Positions 37,923-49,838 are shown, counted from the stretch's first letter. The stretch is 64,000 bases of DNA from Bradyrhizobium sp. WSM471 (GCF_000244915.1 NZ_CM001442.1:5394001-5458000), one strand, 5' to 3'. A program made the numbers and translations. The notes: generated from the letters alone by a model not told the origin.

Positions 37923-38696
37923 ATGATCTCGCGCCTCCTGATCCTGCTCTACGCCATCGTGAGCTACGTCATCTTCACGGTCTCCTTTCTCTATGCGCTC
38001 GGTTTCGTCGGCAATTATGTCGTGCCCAAATCGATAGATATGTCGATTGATAAGTCGATCGATATGCCAATCGGCGTCGGCAGCCCGACGGACCTGAGCG
38101 TGGCCATCGTCGTCAACCTGCTGCTGATGAGCCTGTTTGCGATCCAGCACAGCGTGATGGCGCGGCCGGCTTTCAAACGATGGTCGGCCACATTCCTTCC
38201 CCTCGCCTGCCAGCGCAGCACCTATGTGCTGCTCTCCAGCCTGATCCTGCTGTTGCTGTTCTGGCAGTGGCGTCCGATCCCGACGCCGGTCTGGCACGCG
38301 AGCGGGATAGCGGCCTGGTTGCTGATCGGCGTGCATTGGCTCGGCTGGCTGATCGCATTCGCCTCGACCCACATGATCGATCATTTCGATCTGTTCGGCC
38401 TCCGCCAGGCCTTCGTCGCGTTCCGCGGGAGCGAGATACCAGGTCAGTCGTTCAGGACGCCGCTGCTCTACAAGATCGTGCGCCATCCCATCATGCTCGG
38501 CTTTCTGCTCGCATTCTGGGCCACGCCCGAGATGACCGTTGGCCACCTTCTGTTTGCGCTTGCAAACACCGCCTACATCCTGGCCGCGCTTCAGTTCGAG
38601 GAGCGCGACCTGATCGCCGAATTCGGCGCGACCTATCAGGACTATCGCCGACGCGTTCCCATGCTGCTGCCGCGTCTTTTCGGAGCACCCCGATGA
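37923..38696 (+). CDS. mddA: NnrU/ICMT-type membrane methyltransferase, MddA-like (methanethiol S-methyltransferase)
   Basis: A 257-aa protein with five to six membrane helices. It resembles MddA, which methylates methanethiol with SAM to dimethyl sulfide and is known from Bradyrhizobium: N-terminal LYAIVSYVIFTVSFLYALGF then VGNYVVPKSID, middle FAIQHSVMARPAFKRW, and the ICMT-like C-terminal IVRHPIMLGFLLAFW and EERDLIAEFGATYQDYRRRV. Its stop overlaps the start of the oxidoreductase gene by ATGA. A 12-bp tandem repeat inside (38031-38066) adds SIDM/SIDK units after the first helix. Confidence 0.82.
   Translation: MISRLLILLYAIVSYVIFTVSFLYALGFVGNYVVPKSIDMSIDKSIDMPIGVGSPTDLSVAIVVNLLLMSLFAIQHSVMARPAFKRWSATFLPLACQRSTYVLLSSLILLLLFWQWRPIPTPVWHASGIAAWLLIGVHWLGWLIAFASTHMIDHFDLFGLRQAFVAFRGSEIPGQSFRTPLLYKIVRHPIMLGFLLAFWATPEMTVGHLLFALANTAYILAALQFEERDLIAEFGATYQDYRRRVPMLLPRLFGAPR
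38031..38066. repeat. 12-bp tandem repeat, three units, within the mddA-like gene
   Basis: Three consecutive units read TCGATAGATATG, TCGATTGATAAG and TCGATCGATATG. They are in frame and encode SIDM-SIDK-SIDM, so copy-number change would alter loop length without frameshift. Confidence 0.85.
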
Positions 38697-39670
38697 AAGC
38701 GATTCTGTGCAGTTCATTCACTGGCCCTGCGGATTTGTGCGTCGGCGAGATCGACGAGCCGAAGCCGGTCGGCGACGAGATCCTGATCGACGTCCATGCG
38801 GCCTCGGTCAGTTTCATGGACCAGTTGGTGGTCTCGGGCCTCTACCAGATGCGGCCGCCGACGCCTTTCGTGCCCGGCACGGAAGCATCCGGTGTCGTCG
38901 TCGCGGTCGGCGACGAGGTCACGGGATTCGCGCCCGGCGACCGCGTGGCGTGCAGCGCCTGGACCGGCGGCTACGCCGAACGGATGATCGCGAAGGACTC
39001 GAAGTGCGTGCATCTGCCTGAAGGCGTCGCGTTCGAAGCCGCGGCGACGGTCCTGCACAATTACGGCACGGCCTATTATGCGCTGGTCGAGCGGGCCCGG
39101 GCGCAGCGCGGCGAAACGCTGTTCGTCACCGGCGCTGCCGGCGGAGTTGGCCTTGCCGCGGCCGATCTCGGCCGTGATCTGGGCCTGTGTGTCATCGCCG
39201 GTGTCGGCTCCGATGACAAGGCTGCCCTGGTCCAGAGTTACGGCGCCAGCGAGATCATCAACTATCGCACCGAGAATCTGCGCGACCGGATCAAGGCGAT
39301 CACCGGTGGCGAAGGCATCGATATCGGCTTCGACACTATCGGCGGCGAGATATTCCAGCAGATGGCCCGGTCGATGAAATGGGGCGGACGGCTGATGCCG
39401 ATCGGCTTCACCAGCGGCGAAATTCCGCAGCTCCCGATGAACCTGCCGCTGTTGAAGAACTATTCCATCCTCGGCGTCTTCGTCGGCGCCTGGGCGGAAA
39501 AATTCTCCGCGGAAGCCGCGCGCATGAACGACGCGCTGATGCAATTGCTGGCCGGCGGAAAAATCCGCCCGCACGTCGATCGCGTCCTCCCTTTGGAGGA
39601 GGCCGCAGAAGCCATGCGTGCCGTGGCCAACCGAACGGTTCAGGGCCGAATTGTCCTCAAGATCAGGTAA
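38693..39670 (+). CDS. NADPH:quinone oxidoreductase-like zinc-less MDR protein
   Basis: A 325-aa medium-chain dehydrogenase/reductase of the quinone oxidoreductase type: N-terminal GroES-like domain (VPGTEASGVVVAVGDEVTGF, PGDRVACSAWTGGYAE) and a Rossmann domain (LFVTGAAGGVGLAAADLGRD). It lacks the zinc-binding cysteines of alcohol dehydrogenases. The start ATG at 38693 overlaps the mddA-like stop (ATGA), implying coupled translation. The substrate is unknown; enals or quinones are typical. Confidence 0.9.
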   Translation: MKAILCSSFTGPADLCVGEIDEPKPVGDEILIDVHAASVSFMDQLVVSGLYQMRPPTPFVPGTEASGVVVAVGDEVTGFAPGDRVACSAWTGGYAERMIAKDSKCVHLPEGVAFEAAATVLHNYGTAYYALVERARAQRGETLFVTGAAGGVGLAAADLGRDLGLCVIAGVGSDDKAALVQSYGASEIINYRTENLRDRIKAITGGEGIDIGFDTIGGEIFQQMARSMKWGGRLMPIGFTSGEIPQLPMNLPLLKNYSILGVFVGAWAEKFSAEAARMNDALMQLLAGGKIRPHVDRVLPLEEAAEAMRAVANRTVQGRIVLKIR

Positions 39671-39698
39671 AGTGCACGGGGAAGAGAGAACAAAGCCG

Positions 39699-40448
39699 AT
39701 GACACAGATCATCATCGATAAACGCTTTTGCGGTCCTCCGAACTCCGGCAACGGCGGCTATGTCTGCGGCCGGCTCGCCCGCCACATTCCCGGCGGCGCC
39801 GAGGTGACGCTGCGCGCACCGCCTCCACTGGACACGCCGCTCGATGCAGTCGCGACAGACGACGGCACATGGGAGCTTCGCGACGGCGACAAGATCGTCG
39901 CGACCGGGCGAGCGGCAAGCGTGGAGCTTGCACGCGTGGAGACAGCCAGCTTCGAGGAGGCCTGCGCCGCCGAATTGCTGACCCCGATCGAGCCGCACGA
40001 GCATCCGCTGCCGACATGTTTCGTGTGCGGTCCCGCAAGGGCGAAGGGAGATGGCCTGCGCATTTTTGCCGGTTCGCTCCGTGGTCACAAAGCCGTTCTC
40101 GCGGCGAGCTGGACCCCGGATCAGAATCTCGCTGCCGAGGACGGCCTGATCGCGCCGGAATTCCTCTGGTCGGCGCTCGACTGCCCCACCGGCTTTGCCT
40201 GCAATTGCGATCAGCAGACCGGCAGCTTCGACCGGACCCCGCTGCTGCTGGGGCGGATGTCGGCGCGGATCGAGGCCCGCCCGCGCCCGGGAGAACGCTG
40301 CATCATCACGGCCTGGCCCACCGGCCGCGACGGCCGCAAGCGCATGGCCGAGGCTGCGGTGCATGATGGAGCCGGGAAGTTGCTGGCGGTGGCGCGCACG
40401 ACATGGATCGCGGTCAATCGCGAGGTGCAGTTCGGGCGCACTCCGTAG
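39699..40448 (+). CDS. Hotdog-fold thioesterase-like protein
   Basis: A 249-aa protein probably made of two hotdog-like halves. The N-terminal half has FCGPPNSGNGGYVCGRLARH with RAPPPLDTPLDAV, and the C-terminal half CFVCGPARAKGDGLRIFAG followed by LWSALDCPTGFAC. The sequence pattern recurs in uncharacterised actinobacterial and rhizobial proteins. It follows the oxidoreductase gene by 28 bases, third in the mddA-like operon. Acyl-CoA thioesterase activity is only a guess from fold. Confidence 0.75.
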   Translation: MTQIIIDKRFCGPPNSGNGGYVCGRLARHIPGGAEVTLRAPPPLDTPLDAVATDDGTWELRDGDKIVATGRAASVELARVETASFEEACAAELLTPIEPHEHPLPTCFVCGPARAKGDGLRIFAGSLRGHKAVLAASWTPDQNLAAEDGLIAPEFLWSALDCPTGFACNCDQQTGSFDRTPLLLGRMSARIEARPRPGERCIITAWPTGRDGRKRMAEAAVHDGAGKLLAVARTTWIAVNREVQFGRTP

Positions 40449-40531
40449 GGTGGATTAGTAGCGAAGCGTAATCCACCACTTTGGCAGCGGTACGAGAAGA
40501 GGTGGATTACGCCTTCGGCTAATCCACCTAC
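40445..40531. repeat. Intergenic inverted repeat, GTAGGTGGATTA type
   Basis: GTAGGGTGGATTAGTAGCGA at the left and CGGCTAATCCACCTAC at the right are complementary ends; inner copies AATCCACCAC and GTGGATTACG pair as well. It lies between convergent genes. The GTAG...CTAC ends are shared with the other classes. Confidence 0.9.
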
Positions 40532-40536
40532 GAAGC

Positions 40537-41736
40537 CTACGCGCTCTGAGACATCATCTCCTGAAGCCGCTCCAGCTCCGCCTCCAGACCCCGCTCGACA
40601 TCCGCCGCCCGCATCTCGATCACCCGATAGTCCCTTGCCTCCAGCCACGCTCGCCTCGCCACACGATCCGCGACGATCGCCTCGTTCTCACCCGCGTTGA
40701 CCAGCTCGATCGCGATCCGGTGCGGGAACGAGACGAAGTCCGGAATGTGCCGCCCCACAGGGGTCTGGCGCTTGAACCCTCCTGCGAAGCGGCGATCGCG
40801 TGTGAGCGCCTGCCAGAGCAGCCGCTCGGCATCGGTCGGGTTGCGGCGGAGCAGGCGTGCGAGGCCGCGTACGGTGGAGCCACTGTCGGGCACACCGCCG
40901 CCCTGACCGTGTTCGGCCAGCAGCGCGCGCAGGCGCGTGGCCTGCTCGCCGTCGAGCACGCCGCCCTTGGCCGGGCCCTTGCGTCCCTCGGCAATGGCCA
41001 TCACCACCCCGTGCAGGGTGTGCATGTCCTGCTTGGTCGGCTCCATCCGGGTGAAGATGTTGCGCAGGTTCACCAGCATGGTGTCGCGCTTCTCGGCCGG
41101 GCGCAGAAATTCGACCCGGTCGAGCTCGCGGATCAGATTGTCGAAGAACGCCTGCATCTGGTGCTGCGAGGCGCGCTCGGAGCGCTCGGGCATGGCGTGC
41201 GGCAGCTGGCCGGAGGTCGCGCGCTTGAACCATTCGTAGCCGACCAAGAGCACGGCCTGGGCGAGGTTGAGCGAGGCAAAGCCCGGATTGACCGGAAAGG
41301 TGATGATGCGGTTGGCGAGCCCGACCTCCTCGTTGGTCAGGCCCCAGCGCTCCCGGCCGAACAGGATACCGGCCTTGCCGCCCGCCGCGACGTGCCCGGA
41401 AATCTCGCTAGCTGCGGCTTCCGGCCCCACCACCGGCTTGGCCTGGTCGTGGGGGCGCGCGGTCGTGGCGAACAGCAGGTCGAGGTCGGCGACGGCCTCA
41501 CCGACCGTGTCGAACAATTCGACCTTGTCCAGAATATAGTCGGCCCCGGCTGCGGCGCGCTGGGCGGCGATGTTGGGCCAGCCGTCGCGCGGGTTGACGA
41601 TGCGCAGCGCGGAAAGCGCAAAATTGCCCATGGCGCGCGCGGCCATGCCGATGTTTTCGCCAAGCTGCGGCTCGACCAGGATCACGATGGGACCGTCGAG
41701 GGAAAGGCCCGCCTTGCTCTTGTCAGTCCCCGACAT
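40537..41736 (-). CDS. TrmJ-type RNA 2'-O-methyltransferase fused to a DUF559 (Vsr-like) nuclease domain
   Basis: A 399-aa fusion. Residues 1-275 are a SpoU/TrmJ methyltransferase with the trefoil-knot motifs (VILVEPQLGENIGMAARAM near the N-terminus, ILFGRERWGLTNEEV, ASLNLAQAVLLVGYEW); TrmJ methylates tRNA position 32. Residues 287-399 match DUF559, a PD-(D/E)xK relative of Vsr (RRNPTDAERLLWQAL, Asp333 in HIPDFVSF, Glu344 in IAIEL), but the usual DGxxH is replaced by NAGEN. A GC-rich linker of about 12 residues (EHGQGGGVPDSG) joins the halves. The frame is intact. Nuclease activity is doubtful. Confidence 0.88.
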   Translation of the reverse strand: MSGTDKSKAGLSLDGPIVILVEPQLGENIGMAARAMGNFALSALRIVNPRDGWPNIAAQRAAAGADYILDKVELFDTVGEAVADLDLLFATTARPHDQAKPVVGPEAAASEISGHVAAGGKAGILFGRERWGLTNEEVGLANRIITFPVNPGFASLNLAQAVLLVGYEWFKRATSGQLPHAMPERSERASQHQMQAFFDNLIRELDRVEFLRPAEKRDTMLVNLRNIFTRMEPTKQDMHTLHGVVMAIAEGRKGPAKGGVLDGEQATRLRALLAEHGQGGGVPDSGSTVRGLARLLRRNPTDAERLLWQALTRDRRFAGGFKRQTPVGRHIPDFVSFPHRIAIELVNAGENEAIVADRVARRAWLEARDYRVIEMRAADVERGLEAELERLQEMMSQSA

Positions 41737-42104
41737 CTCGCTTCGCTTTCACACTGGTTCTCAAGGCCTTGGAGAGGCGCTCTTCATGAATCGATTCAAG
41801 GCCGGTCCTGGCCTGGTCTCGACCCGGTCTTGACCTGCTCTCGGGCCGGCTGACCGTCCGCCTGTCGTTTGCCTGTCCTGACGAAATTCTCAAGGGAAAT
41901 AACGGGTTGGATTCGACTTTTGAATCTCGTCTGAAACCTCAGCCCGGTCCCCGCGGCAGGGCTGCTCCCGCCCCCCATCTGCGGGGGCTGGATGAGCTAA
42001 AAGTGCATAATCCCTTGGCTTTCGCCGGCCGCGTCCCGGTGCTAAGAGGCGGCGGATATTCCCGTGGCGCGCCAAAGCGCCGTTCCCAAGAGGCTTCCCC
42101 GATC
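41737..42104. other. Divergent intergenic region upstream of icd
   Basis: This 368-base region separates the divergent TrmJ-fusion and icd genes and must hold both promoters. It contains several short CCGGTC/CCTGGTC-like direct repeats around 41800-41850. No small gene or known RNA was recognised. An in-frame extension of icd starting at 41907 is unlike the family. Confidence 0.5.
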
Positions 42105-43319
42105 ATGGCAAAAATCAAGGTGTCCAACCCCGTCGTCGAACTCGATGGCGACGAGATGACCCGGATCATCTGGCAGTACATCAAGGACAAGCTGATCAAC
42201 CCGTTCCTGGATGTCGAGCTGCTCTATTTCGACCTGGGCATGGAGTACCGTGACGAGACCAACGATCAGGTGACGATCGACGCCGCCGAAGCCATCAAGA
42301 AGGTCGGCGTCGGCGTCAAGTGCGCCACCATCACTCCGGACGAGGCCCGGGTGAAGGAGTTCAACCTCAAGCAGATGTGGAAGTCGCCGAACGGCACCAT
42401 CCGCAACATCCTCGGCGGCGTGATCTTCCGCGAGCCGATCATCTGCAAGAACGTGCCGCGCCTGGTTCCCGGCTGGACCAAGCCAATCATCATCGGCCGC
42501 CACGCCTATGGAGACCAGTACCGCGCCACCGACATCAAGTTCCCGGGCAAGGGTACGCTGACGATGAAGTTCGTCGGCGAGGACGGTACCGTGATCGAGC
42601 GTGAAGTGTTCAAGGCGCCCGGCGCCGGCGTCGCCATGCAGATGTACAATCTCGACGATTCCATCATCGACTTCGCACGCGCTTCGCTCAACTACGGCCT
42701 GCTGCGCAACTACCCGGTCTATCTCTCGACCAAGAATACGATCATGAAGATCTATGACGGTCGCTTCAAGGACATCTTCCAGGACATCTACGAGCGCGAG
42801 TTCAAGAAGGAATTCGACGCCAAGGGCCTGACCTACGAGCACCGCCTGATCGACGACATGGTCGCCTCGGCGCTGAAATGGTCCGGCGGCTATGTCTGGG
42901 CCTGCAAGAACTATGACGGCGACGTGCAGTCCGACACGGTGGCGCAGGGCTACGGCTCGCTCGGCCTGATGACCTCGGTCCTCCTCACCCCCGACGGCAA
43001 GACGGTGGAAGCCGAAGCCGCCCACGGCACCGTGACCCGCCACTACCGCGAGCACCAGAAGGGCAAGGAGACCTCGACCAACTCGATCGCGTCGATCTTC
43101 GCCTGGACCCGCGGCCTGTCGCACCGCGCCAAGCTCGACAACAATGCCGAGCTCGCCAAGTTCGCCAACACCCTGGAGAAGGTCTGCGTCGACACCGTCG
43201 AGGAAGGCTACATGACCAAGGACCTCGCGCTCCTGGTCGGCGCCGACCAGCGCTGGCTCTCGACCACCGGCTTCCTCGACAAGGTCGCCGAGAACCTCGG
43301 GAAGGCGCTGGCGGCGTAA
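42105..43319 (+). CDS. icd: NADP-dependent isocitrate dehydrogenase
   Basis: A 404-aa enzyme of the eukaryote-like NADP-IDH type used by rhizobia in the TCA cycle ([80 protein letters not shown]). The start at 42105 (MAKIKVSNP) is the family start. It is followed by an intrinsic terminator. Confidence 0.97.
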   Translation: MAKIKVSNPVVELDGDEMTRIIWQYIKDKLINPFLDVELLYFDLGMEYRDETNDQVTIDAAEAIKKVGVGVKCATITPDEARVKEFNLKQMWKSPNGTIRNILGGVIFREPIICKNVPRLVPGWTKPIIIGRHAYGDQYRATDIKFPGKGTLTMKFVGEDGTVIEREVFKAPGAGVAMQMYNLDDSIIDFARASLNYGLLRNYPVYLSTKNTIMKIYDGRFKDIFQDIYEREFKKEFDAKGLTYEHRLIDDMVASALKWSGGYVWACKNYDGDVQSDTVAQGYGSLGLMTSVLLTPDGKTVEAEAAHGTVTRHYREHQKGKETSTNSIASIFAWTRGLSHRAKLDNNAELAKFANTLEKVCVDTVEEGYMTKDLALLVGADQRWLSTTGFLDKVAENLGKALAA

Positions 43320-43358
43320 GCCGTCCGCAATTTCGCCCGACTGGATCGGACATCATCA

Positions 43359-43394
43359 CGGGCCGCGTCGTAAGCGCGGCCCGTTCGCTTTTTT
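43359..43394 (+). terminator. Intrinsic terminator of icd
   Basis: The arms CGGGCCGCG (43359-43367) and CGCGGCCCG (43375-43383) pair perfectly around a seven-base loop, followed by TTCGCTTTTTT. Confidence 0.88.
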
Positions 43395-43418
43395 GGACCT
43401 TTGCGCGGAGATGCGACC

Positions 43419-43913
43419 ATGTCGATCAAGCTTGCCGTCCCCTGCCTGTTGCTGCTCGCTGGACCGGTTCTGGCCGCCGACCCGCGCCCCGACGCCATCG
43501 CCGCGCCCGGCGAGAGCATCGTGCTCAGCGTCCACGCCGAGGGCGCGCAGGTCTATGAGTGCAAGGCCGGCACCGACGGCAAGCTCGCCTGGGCTTTTCG
43601 CGAGCCGATCGCCACGCTGCTGTCCGAGGGCAAGACGATCGGCCGGCACTATGCCGGGCCGAACTGGGAGCATGCCGACGGCAGCGCCGTGGCCGCCAAG
43701 GCCGCCGGCAATGCGCCGGGTACCACCGCTGCCGACATTCCCTGGCTGAAGCTGGAAGTGACCGCCCACCGCGGCAGCGGCATCCTCACGCCGGTTACGA
43801 CGGTTCAGCGCGTCAACACCCATGGCGGCAAGCTCGAGGGTTCTTGCGACAAGGCCGGCGATTTCAGAAGCGCGCCCTATTCGGCCGAGTATGTCTTCCT
43901 GAAGAAAGGCTGA
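43419..43913 (+). CDS. DUF3455 secreted protein
   Basis: A 164-aa protein with a signal peptide (SIKLAVPCLLLLAGPVLA) and a DUF3455 domain (AEGAQVYECKAGTDGKLAWA, FREPIATL, IGRHYAGPNWEHADGS, IPWLKLEVTAHRGSGILTPV). The family is of unknown function; two conserved cysteines could form a disulfide. The start is at 43419 (MSIKLAV). Its last 37 bases overlap the end of the convergent channel gene. Confidence 0.9.
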   Translation: MSIKLAVPCLLLLAGPVLAADPRPDAIAAPGESIVLSVHAEGAQVYECKAGTDGKLAWAFREPIATLLSEGKTIGRHYAGPNWEHADGSAVAAKAAGNAPGTTAADIPWLKLEVTAHRGSGILTPVTTVQRVNTHGGKLEGSCDKAGDFRSAPYSAEYVFLKKG

Positions 43914-45145
43914 GCCCTCAGCGGGTCGGTGCCTTCGCGCTCCGCCTGCGCCAGCTCCGCCACCGCAAGGTCGCCGCTGCCCTCCAGCCGCGCCTTCGCC
44001 GTCTTGTGGACATGCGCGGCGAGCGTCGGCATGCGTTCGATCAGGGCGTGAAAGTCCTGGGCGTCGAGCACCAGCAGTCGGGTCTTGCGCGTCGCTGTCA
44101 CCGTGCCGCTGCGTTTGGTCTTGTGCAGCAGCGCGATCTCGCCGAAGAAGGTGCCATCCGCGAGCCGCACCTGCTGGTTCGGCAGCGCGATCTCGACCTC
44201 GCCGGCGGTGATGAAATACATCGACGAAGCCGCATCGCCCCGCCGCACCAGGATCTCGCCCTGCTCGATCGTGCGCGCCCGCAGCAGCCGCATGATGTCG
44301 GCGATCTCGGACGCGCTGAGATGCGAGAACAGCGGCACCCGCGCCAGCATGCCCCAGGTGACCACGAAGTCGCGCCGTTTCACCTCTTCCGCAAAGGCCG
44401 TCGAGATGATCGCGACCGGCAGCGCGATCATGGCAAATCCGCTGATGATGGTGAAGACGGAGATGAATTTTCCAAACGCCGTCACCGGCACGACGTCGCC
44501 ATAGCCGACGGTGCCGAGCGTCACGATCGCCCACCACATCGCCTGCGGAATGGTGCCGAGCTTGTCCGGCTGCACGTCGCGCTCGATGGCGTAGAGCAGC
44601 GAGGCAAACGTCAGAACCGCGCCGATCAGGATGACGATGCAGCCGATAAGCGCCCGCCGCTCGGCATGGACGGCCGCGAGCAGCGAACGCATCGCCGGCG
44701 AGTAGCGCACCAGCTTGAAGAACGGCAGCACGCCGAGCGCTGCCAGCGTCGCATGCCGGCCGGTGGCCAGCACGATCGCGGCCGGCAGGAACGCGAGGAG
44801 ATCGATGATGCCGAGCGCGGAGAAGACATAGCCGAGCCGGTCCGACAGCGCGGACGCCGTGCGCTGGGTATGGCCCGCCACGGTCCACAGCCGCGCCGCA
44901 TATTCCAGCGCGAACACGATCACGGACAGGATGGTGATGCCCGCGAACAGCGCGCCGAATTGCGCGTCCAGCTCCGGCACCGAGGCAAGGATCATCGCAG
45001 CGACGTCGAGCACGATGACGCCGATGATCAGCTGGATGAAGCGCGATCCGACCGAGTAGGCCAGCGGATCGTGCTCCAGCAATTCGTAGAGGCGATCCCT
45101 CAGATCGGGATCGGTTGAGCCACGTCCTCGCGGAACGGGGCGCAC
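43877..45145 (-). CDS. Cyclic-nucleotide-gated potassium channel
   Basis: A 422-aa channel with six membrane helices, the potassium selectivity filter TVGYGD (residues 212-217), and a C-terminal cyclic-nucleotide-binding domain (about 275-395; GEILVRRGDAASSMYFITAG, FFGEIALLHKTKRSGTV). It resembles the Mesorhizobium MloK1 channel. The fourth helix has few arginines, so voltage gating is unlikely. The start is GTG at 45145, four bases after the alaS stop, so the two are probably co-transcribed. Confidence 0.93.
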   Translation of the reverse strand: MRPVPRGRGSTDPDLRDRLYELLEHDPLAYSVGSRFIQLIIGVIVLDVAAMILASVPELDAQFGALFAGITILSVIVFALEYAARLWTVAGHTQRTASALSDRLGYVFSALGIIDLLAFLPAAIVLATGRHATLAALGVLPFFKLVRYSPAMRSLLAAVHAERRALIGCIVILIGAVLTFASLLYAIERDVQPDKLGTIPQAMWWAIVTLGTVGYGDVVPVTAFGKFISVFTIISGFAMIALPVAIISTAFAEEVKRRDFVVTWGMLARVPLFSHLSASEIADIMRLLRARTIEQGEILVRRGDAASSMYFITAGEVEIALPNQQVRLADGTFFGEIALLHKTKRSGTVTATRKTRLLVLDAQDFHALIERMPTLAAHVHKTAKARLEGSGDLAVAELAQAEREGTDPLRAQPFFRKTYSAE

Positions 45146-45149
45146 CTGC

Positions 45150-47843
<2,694 letters not shown>

Positions 47844-48080
47844 GTTCATCCAATCGGGTGTGCTTGCACCCGCCTTCCAGCCATCCAAACCGCGAGTTTG
47901 GGCTGATATCTGCGGGTCAAAGCGCTTTTAGACAAGGCCAGCTTCGCTGTCCAGAAACTGTGCAGACAGATCAAGGCGTTGCCGCAGGTTTGCAATCCCC
48001 TTGCAATCCGTTGGAAAGCCGCCGATGCCGCGTTGACAGGCTTGGCCGGCCTGTGGTCTTTACCTATCTGTATCGTACGG
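47844..48080. other. Divergent region between alaS and the glycine riboswitch
   Basis: It contains the alaS promoter and, reading right, the promoter of the gcv leader. No gene was recognised. TTGACA at 48034-48039 is a good -35 candidate for the gcv transcript, with TATCTG 48065-48070 too far away to be its -10. Confidence 0.4.
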
Positions 48081-48251
48081 CCACGTCGGGAGAGACCGGC
48101 ACTGGTAGCCGGCGCCGAAGGAGCAACCGCCCCGGAAACTCTCAGGCAAAAGGACCGCGTGGCTTTGACAGCATCTGGAAAGAGGCGCCGACGGGCTTAA
48201 CCCGGATAGCGTCCGCCGACGGGATAATACTCTCAGGCACAGCGACAGATG
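48081..48251 (+). ncRNA. Tandem glycine riboswitch controlling gcvTHP
   Basis: There are two aptamers. The first (48081-48162) closes with P1 CCACG / CGTGG and carries the conserved GGGAGAGACC, GCCGAAGGAGCAA and AACTCTCAGGCAAAAGGACC elements. The second (48172-48251) closes with CATCTG / CAGATG and carries GCGCCGACGGG, GCCGACGGG and ACTCTCAGGCACAGCGACAG. It ends 58 bases before the gcvT ATG. Glycine binding is expected to turn the operon on. Confidence 0.96.
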
Positions 48252-48309
48252 GGGCTTCGACTGGTGTCCACGGGAAATCGTTCCCGGGGAACCGCCGAGG
48301 GCCCCCCCG

Positions 48310-49458
48310 ATGCTTGCGCGTGACGACAAAGACTCCCTGAAACGCACCCCCCTTTACGACCTGCATGTCTCGCTCGGCGGCAAGATGGTGCCGTTCGCTG
48401 GCTATGACATGCCGGTGCAATATCCGGCCGGAGTCCTGAAGGAGCACCTTCATACCCGCAACGCGGCCGGCCTGTTCGACGTCTCCCACATGGGTCAGAT
48501 CGCGCTCAGGCCGAAGTCCGGCAAAGTCGAGGACGCCGCCCGTGCGCTGGAGCGGTTGGTGCCGCAGGACATCTTGGCGATTGCGCCGGGCCGGCAGCGC
48601 TACGCCCAGTTCACCAATGGCGAGGGCGGAATTCTGGACGATCTGATGGTCGCCAATTTCGGTGATCACCTCTTCCTGGTCGTCAACGCCGCCTGCAAGG
48701 CCGAGGACGAGGCGCATCTGCGCGCGAATCTCTCGGACGACTGCATGATCGAGCAGCTTGCCGACCGCGCGCTGATCGCGCTGCAAGGGCCGAAGGCGGA
48801 ATCGGCGCTGGCGAAATTATGTGCAGAGGCGCCCGCCATGAAGTTCATGGATTCCGGCCCGCACAGGGTCGCCGGCCTCGACTGCTTCGTCTCGCGCTCC
48901 GGCTACACCGGCGAGGACGGATTCGAGATTTCGGTTCCTGCCGGCGATGCCGAACGGCTCGCCAGGGCGCTGCTGGACAATCCGGTCGTGATGCCGATCG
49001 GGCTCGGCGCCCGCGACAGCCTGCGGCTCGAGGCCGGGCTTTGTCTTTACGGCCACGACATCGACACCGCGACCACGCCGGTCGAGGCCGCGCTGGAATG
49101 GTCGGTGCAGAAGAGCCGCCGCACCGGCGGCGCGCGCGCCGGCGGCTTCCCCGGCGCGGCAAAGATTCTGGCCCATTTCGACCACGGCGCATCCCGCCGC
49201 CGCGTCGGCCTGCGGACCGAGGGCCGCGCGCCGGTGCGCGAGGGCGCGCTGCTGTTTGCGGACGCGACCTCCGGCGAGCCGATCGGAAAGGTCACCTCGG
49301 GCGGCTTCGGCCCGAGCCTGAATGCGCCGGTCGCAATGGGCTATGTGCCCACCGCATCGAGCGCGATCGACACAAAACTCTTCGCCGAGGTGCGCGGCCA
49401 ACGCCTGGCCGTGCAAATCGCCGCCATGCCCTTCGTGAAAAACACCTACAAACGCTGA
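48310..49458 (+). CDS. gcvT: Glycine cleavage system aminomethyltransferase (T protein)
   Basis: A 382-aa tetrahydrofolate-dependent aminomethyltransferase ([73 protein letters not shown]). It is the first gene of gcvT-gcvH-gcvP and lies directly behind the glycine riboswitch. gcvH starts 11 bases after its stop. Confidence 0.97.
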   Translation: MLARDDKDSLKRTPLYDLHVSLGGKMVPFAGYDMPVQYPAGVLKEHLHTRNAAGLFDVSHMGQIALRPKSGKVEDAARALERLVPQDILAIAPGRQRYAQFTNGEGGILDDLMVANFGDHLFLVVNAACKAEDEAHLRANLSDDCMIEQLADRALIALQGPKAESALAKLCAEAPAMKFMDSGPHRVAGLDCFVSRSGYTGEDGFEISVPAGDAERLARALLDNPVVMPIGLGARDSLRLEAGLCLYGHDIDTATTPVEAALEWSVQKSRRTGGARAGGFPGAAKILAHFDHGASRRRVGLRTEGRAPVREGALLFADATSGEPIGKVTSGGFGPSLNAPVAMGYVPTASSAIDTKLFAEVRGQRLAVQIAAMPFVKNTYKR

Positions 49459-49469
49459 GGACCGAGAAA

Positions 49470-49838
49470 ATGACCACGACGCTCTACACCTCCGACCACG
49501 AATGGCTTGCGATCGACGGCGATGTCGCCACCGTCGGCATCACCGACTATGCGCAATCGCAGCTCGGCGATGTCGTGTTCGTCGAATTGCCCAAGCTCGG
49601 CCGGACGCTGAAGAAGACCGAAGCCGCCGCCGTCGTCGAATCGGTCAAGGCCGCATCGGACGTCTACGCGCCTGTTAGCGGCGAGGTGCTCGAGACCAAC
49701 CCCGAGCTCGCGAGCGAGCCGGCGCTGGTGAACTCGGATGCGCAGGGCAAGGCGTGGTTCTTCAAGATCAAGATGGCCGACAAGAGCGAGCTCGGCGGCC
49801 TCATGGATGAAGCGGCGTATAAGGCTCACACGGCGTGA
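49470..49838 (+). CDS. gcvH: Glycine cleavage system H protein
   Basis: A 122-aa lipoyl carrier that shuttles the aminomethyl group between P, T and L proteins. The lipoylated lysine is in [18 protein letters not shown]. It shows the family start [12 protein letters not shown] and end [15 protein letters not shown] repeat-bearing gap of about 275 bases separates it from gcvP. Confidence 0.97.
   Translation: MTTTLYTSDHEWLAIDGDVATVGITDYAQSQLGDVVFVELPKLGRTLKKTEAAAVVESVKAASDVYAPVSGEVLETNPELASEPALVNSDAQGKAWFFKIKMADKSELGGLMDEAAYKAHTA

Noticed and set aside
43356..44888. 510-codon minus-strand frame overlapping the K+ channel gene in another frame
   Set aside because: The channel frame has a selectivity filter and binding domain; this one is Arg/Ala/Gly noise.
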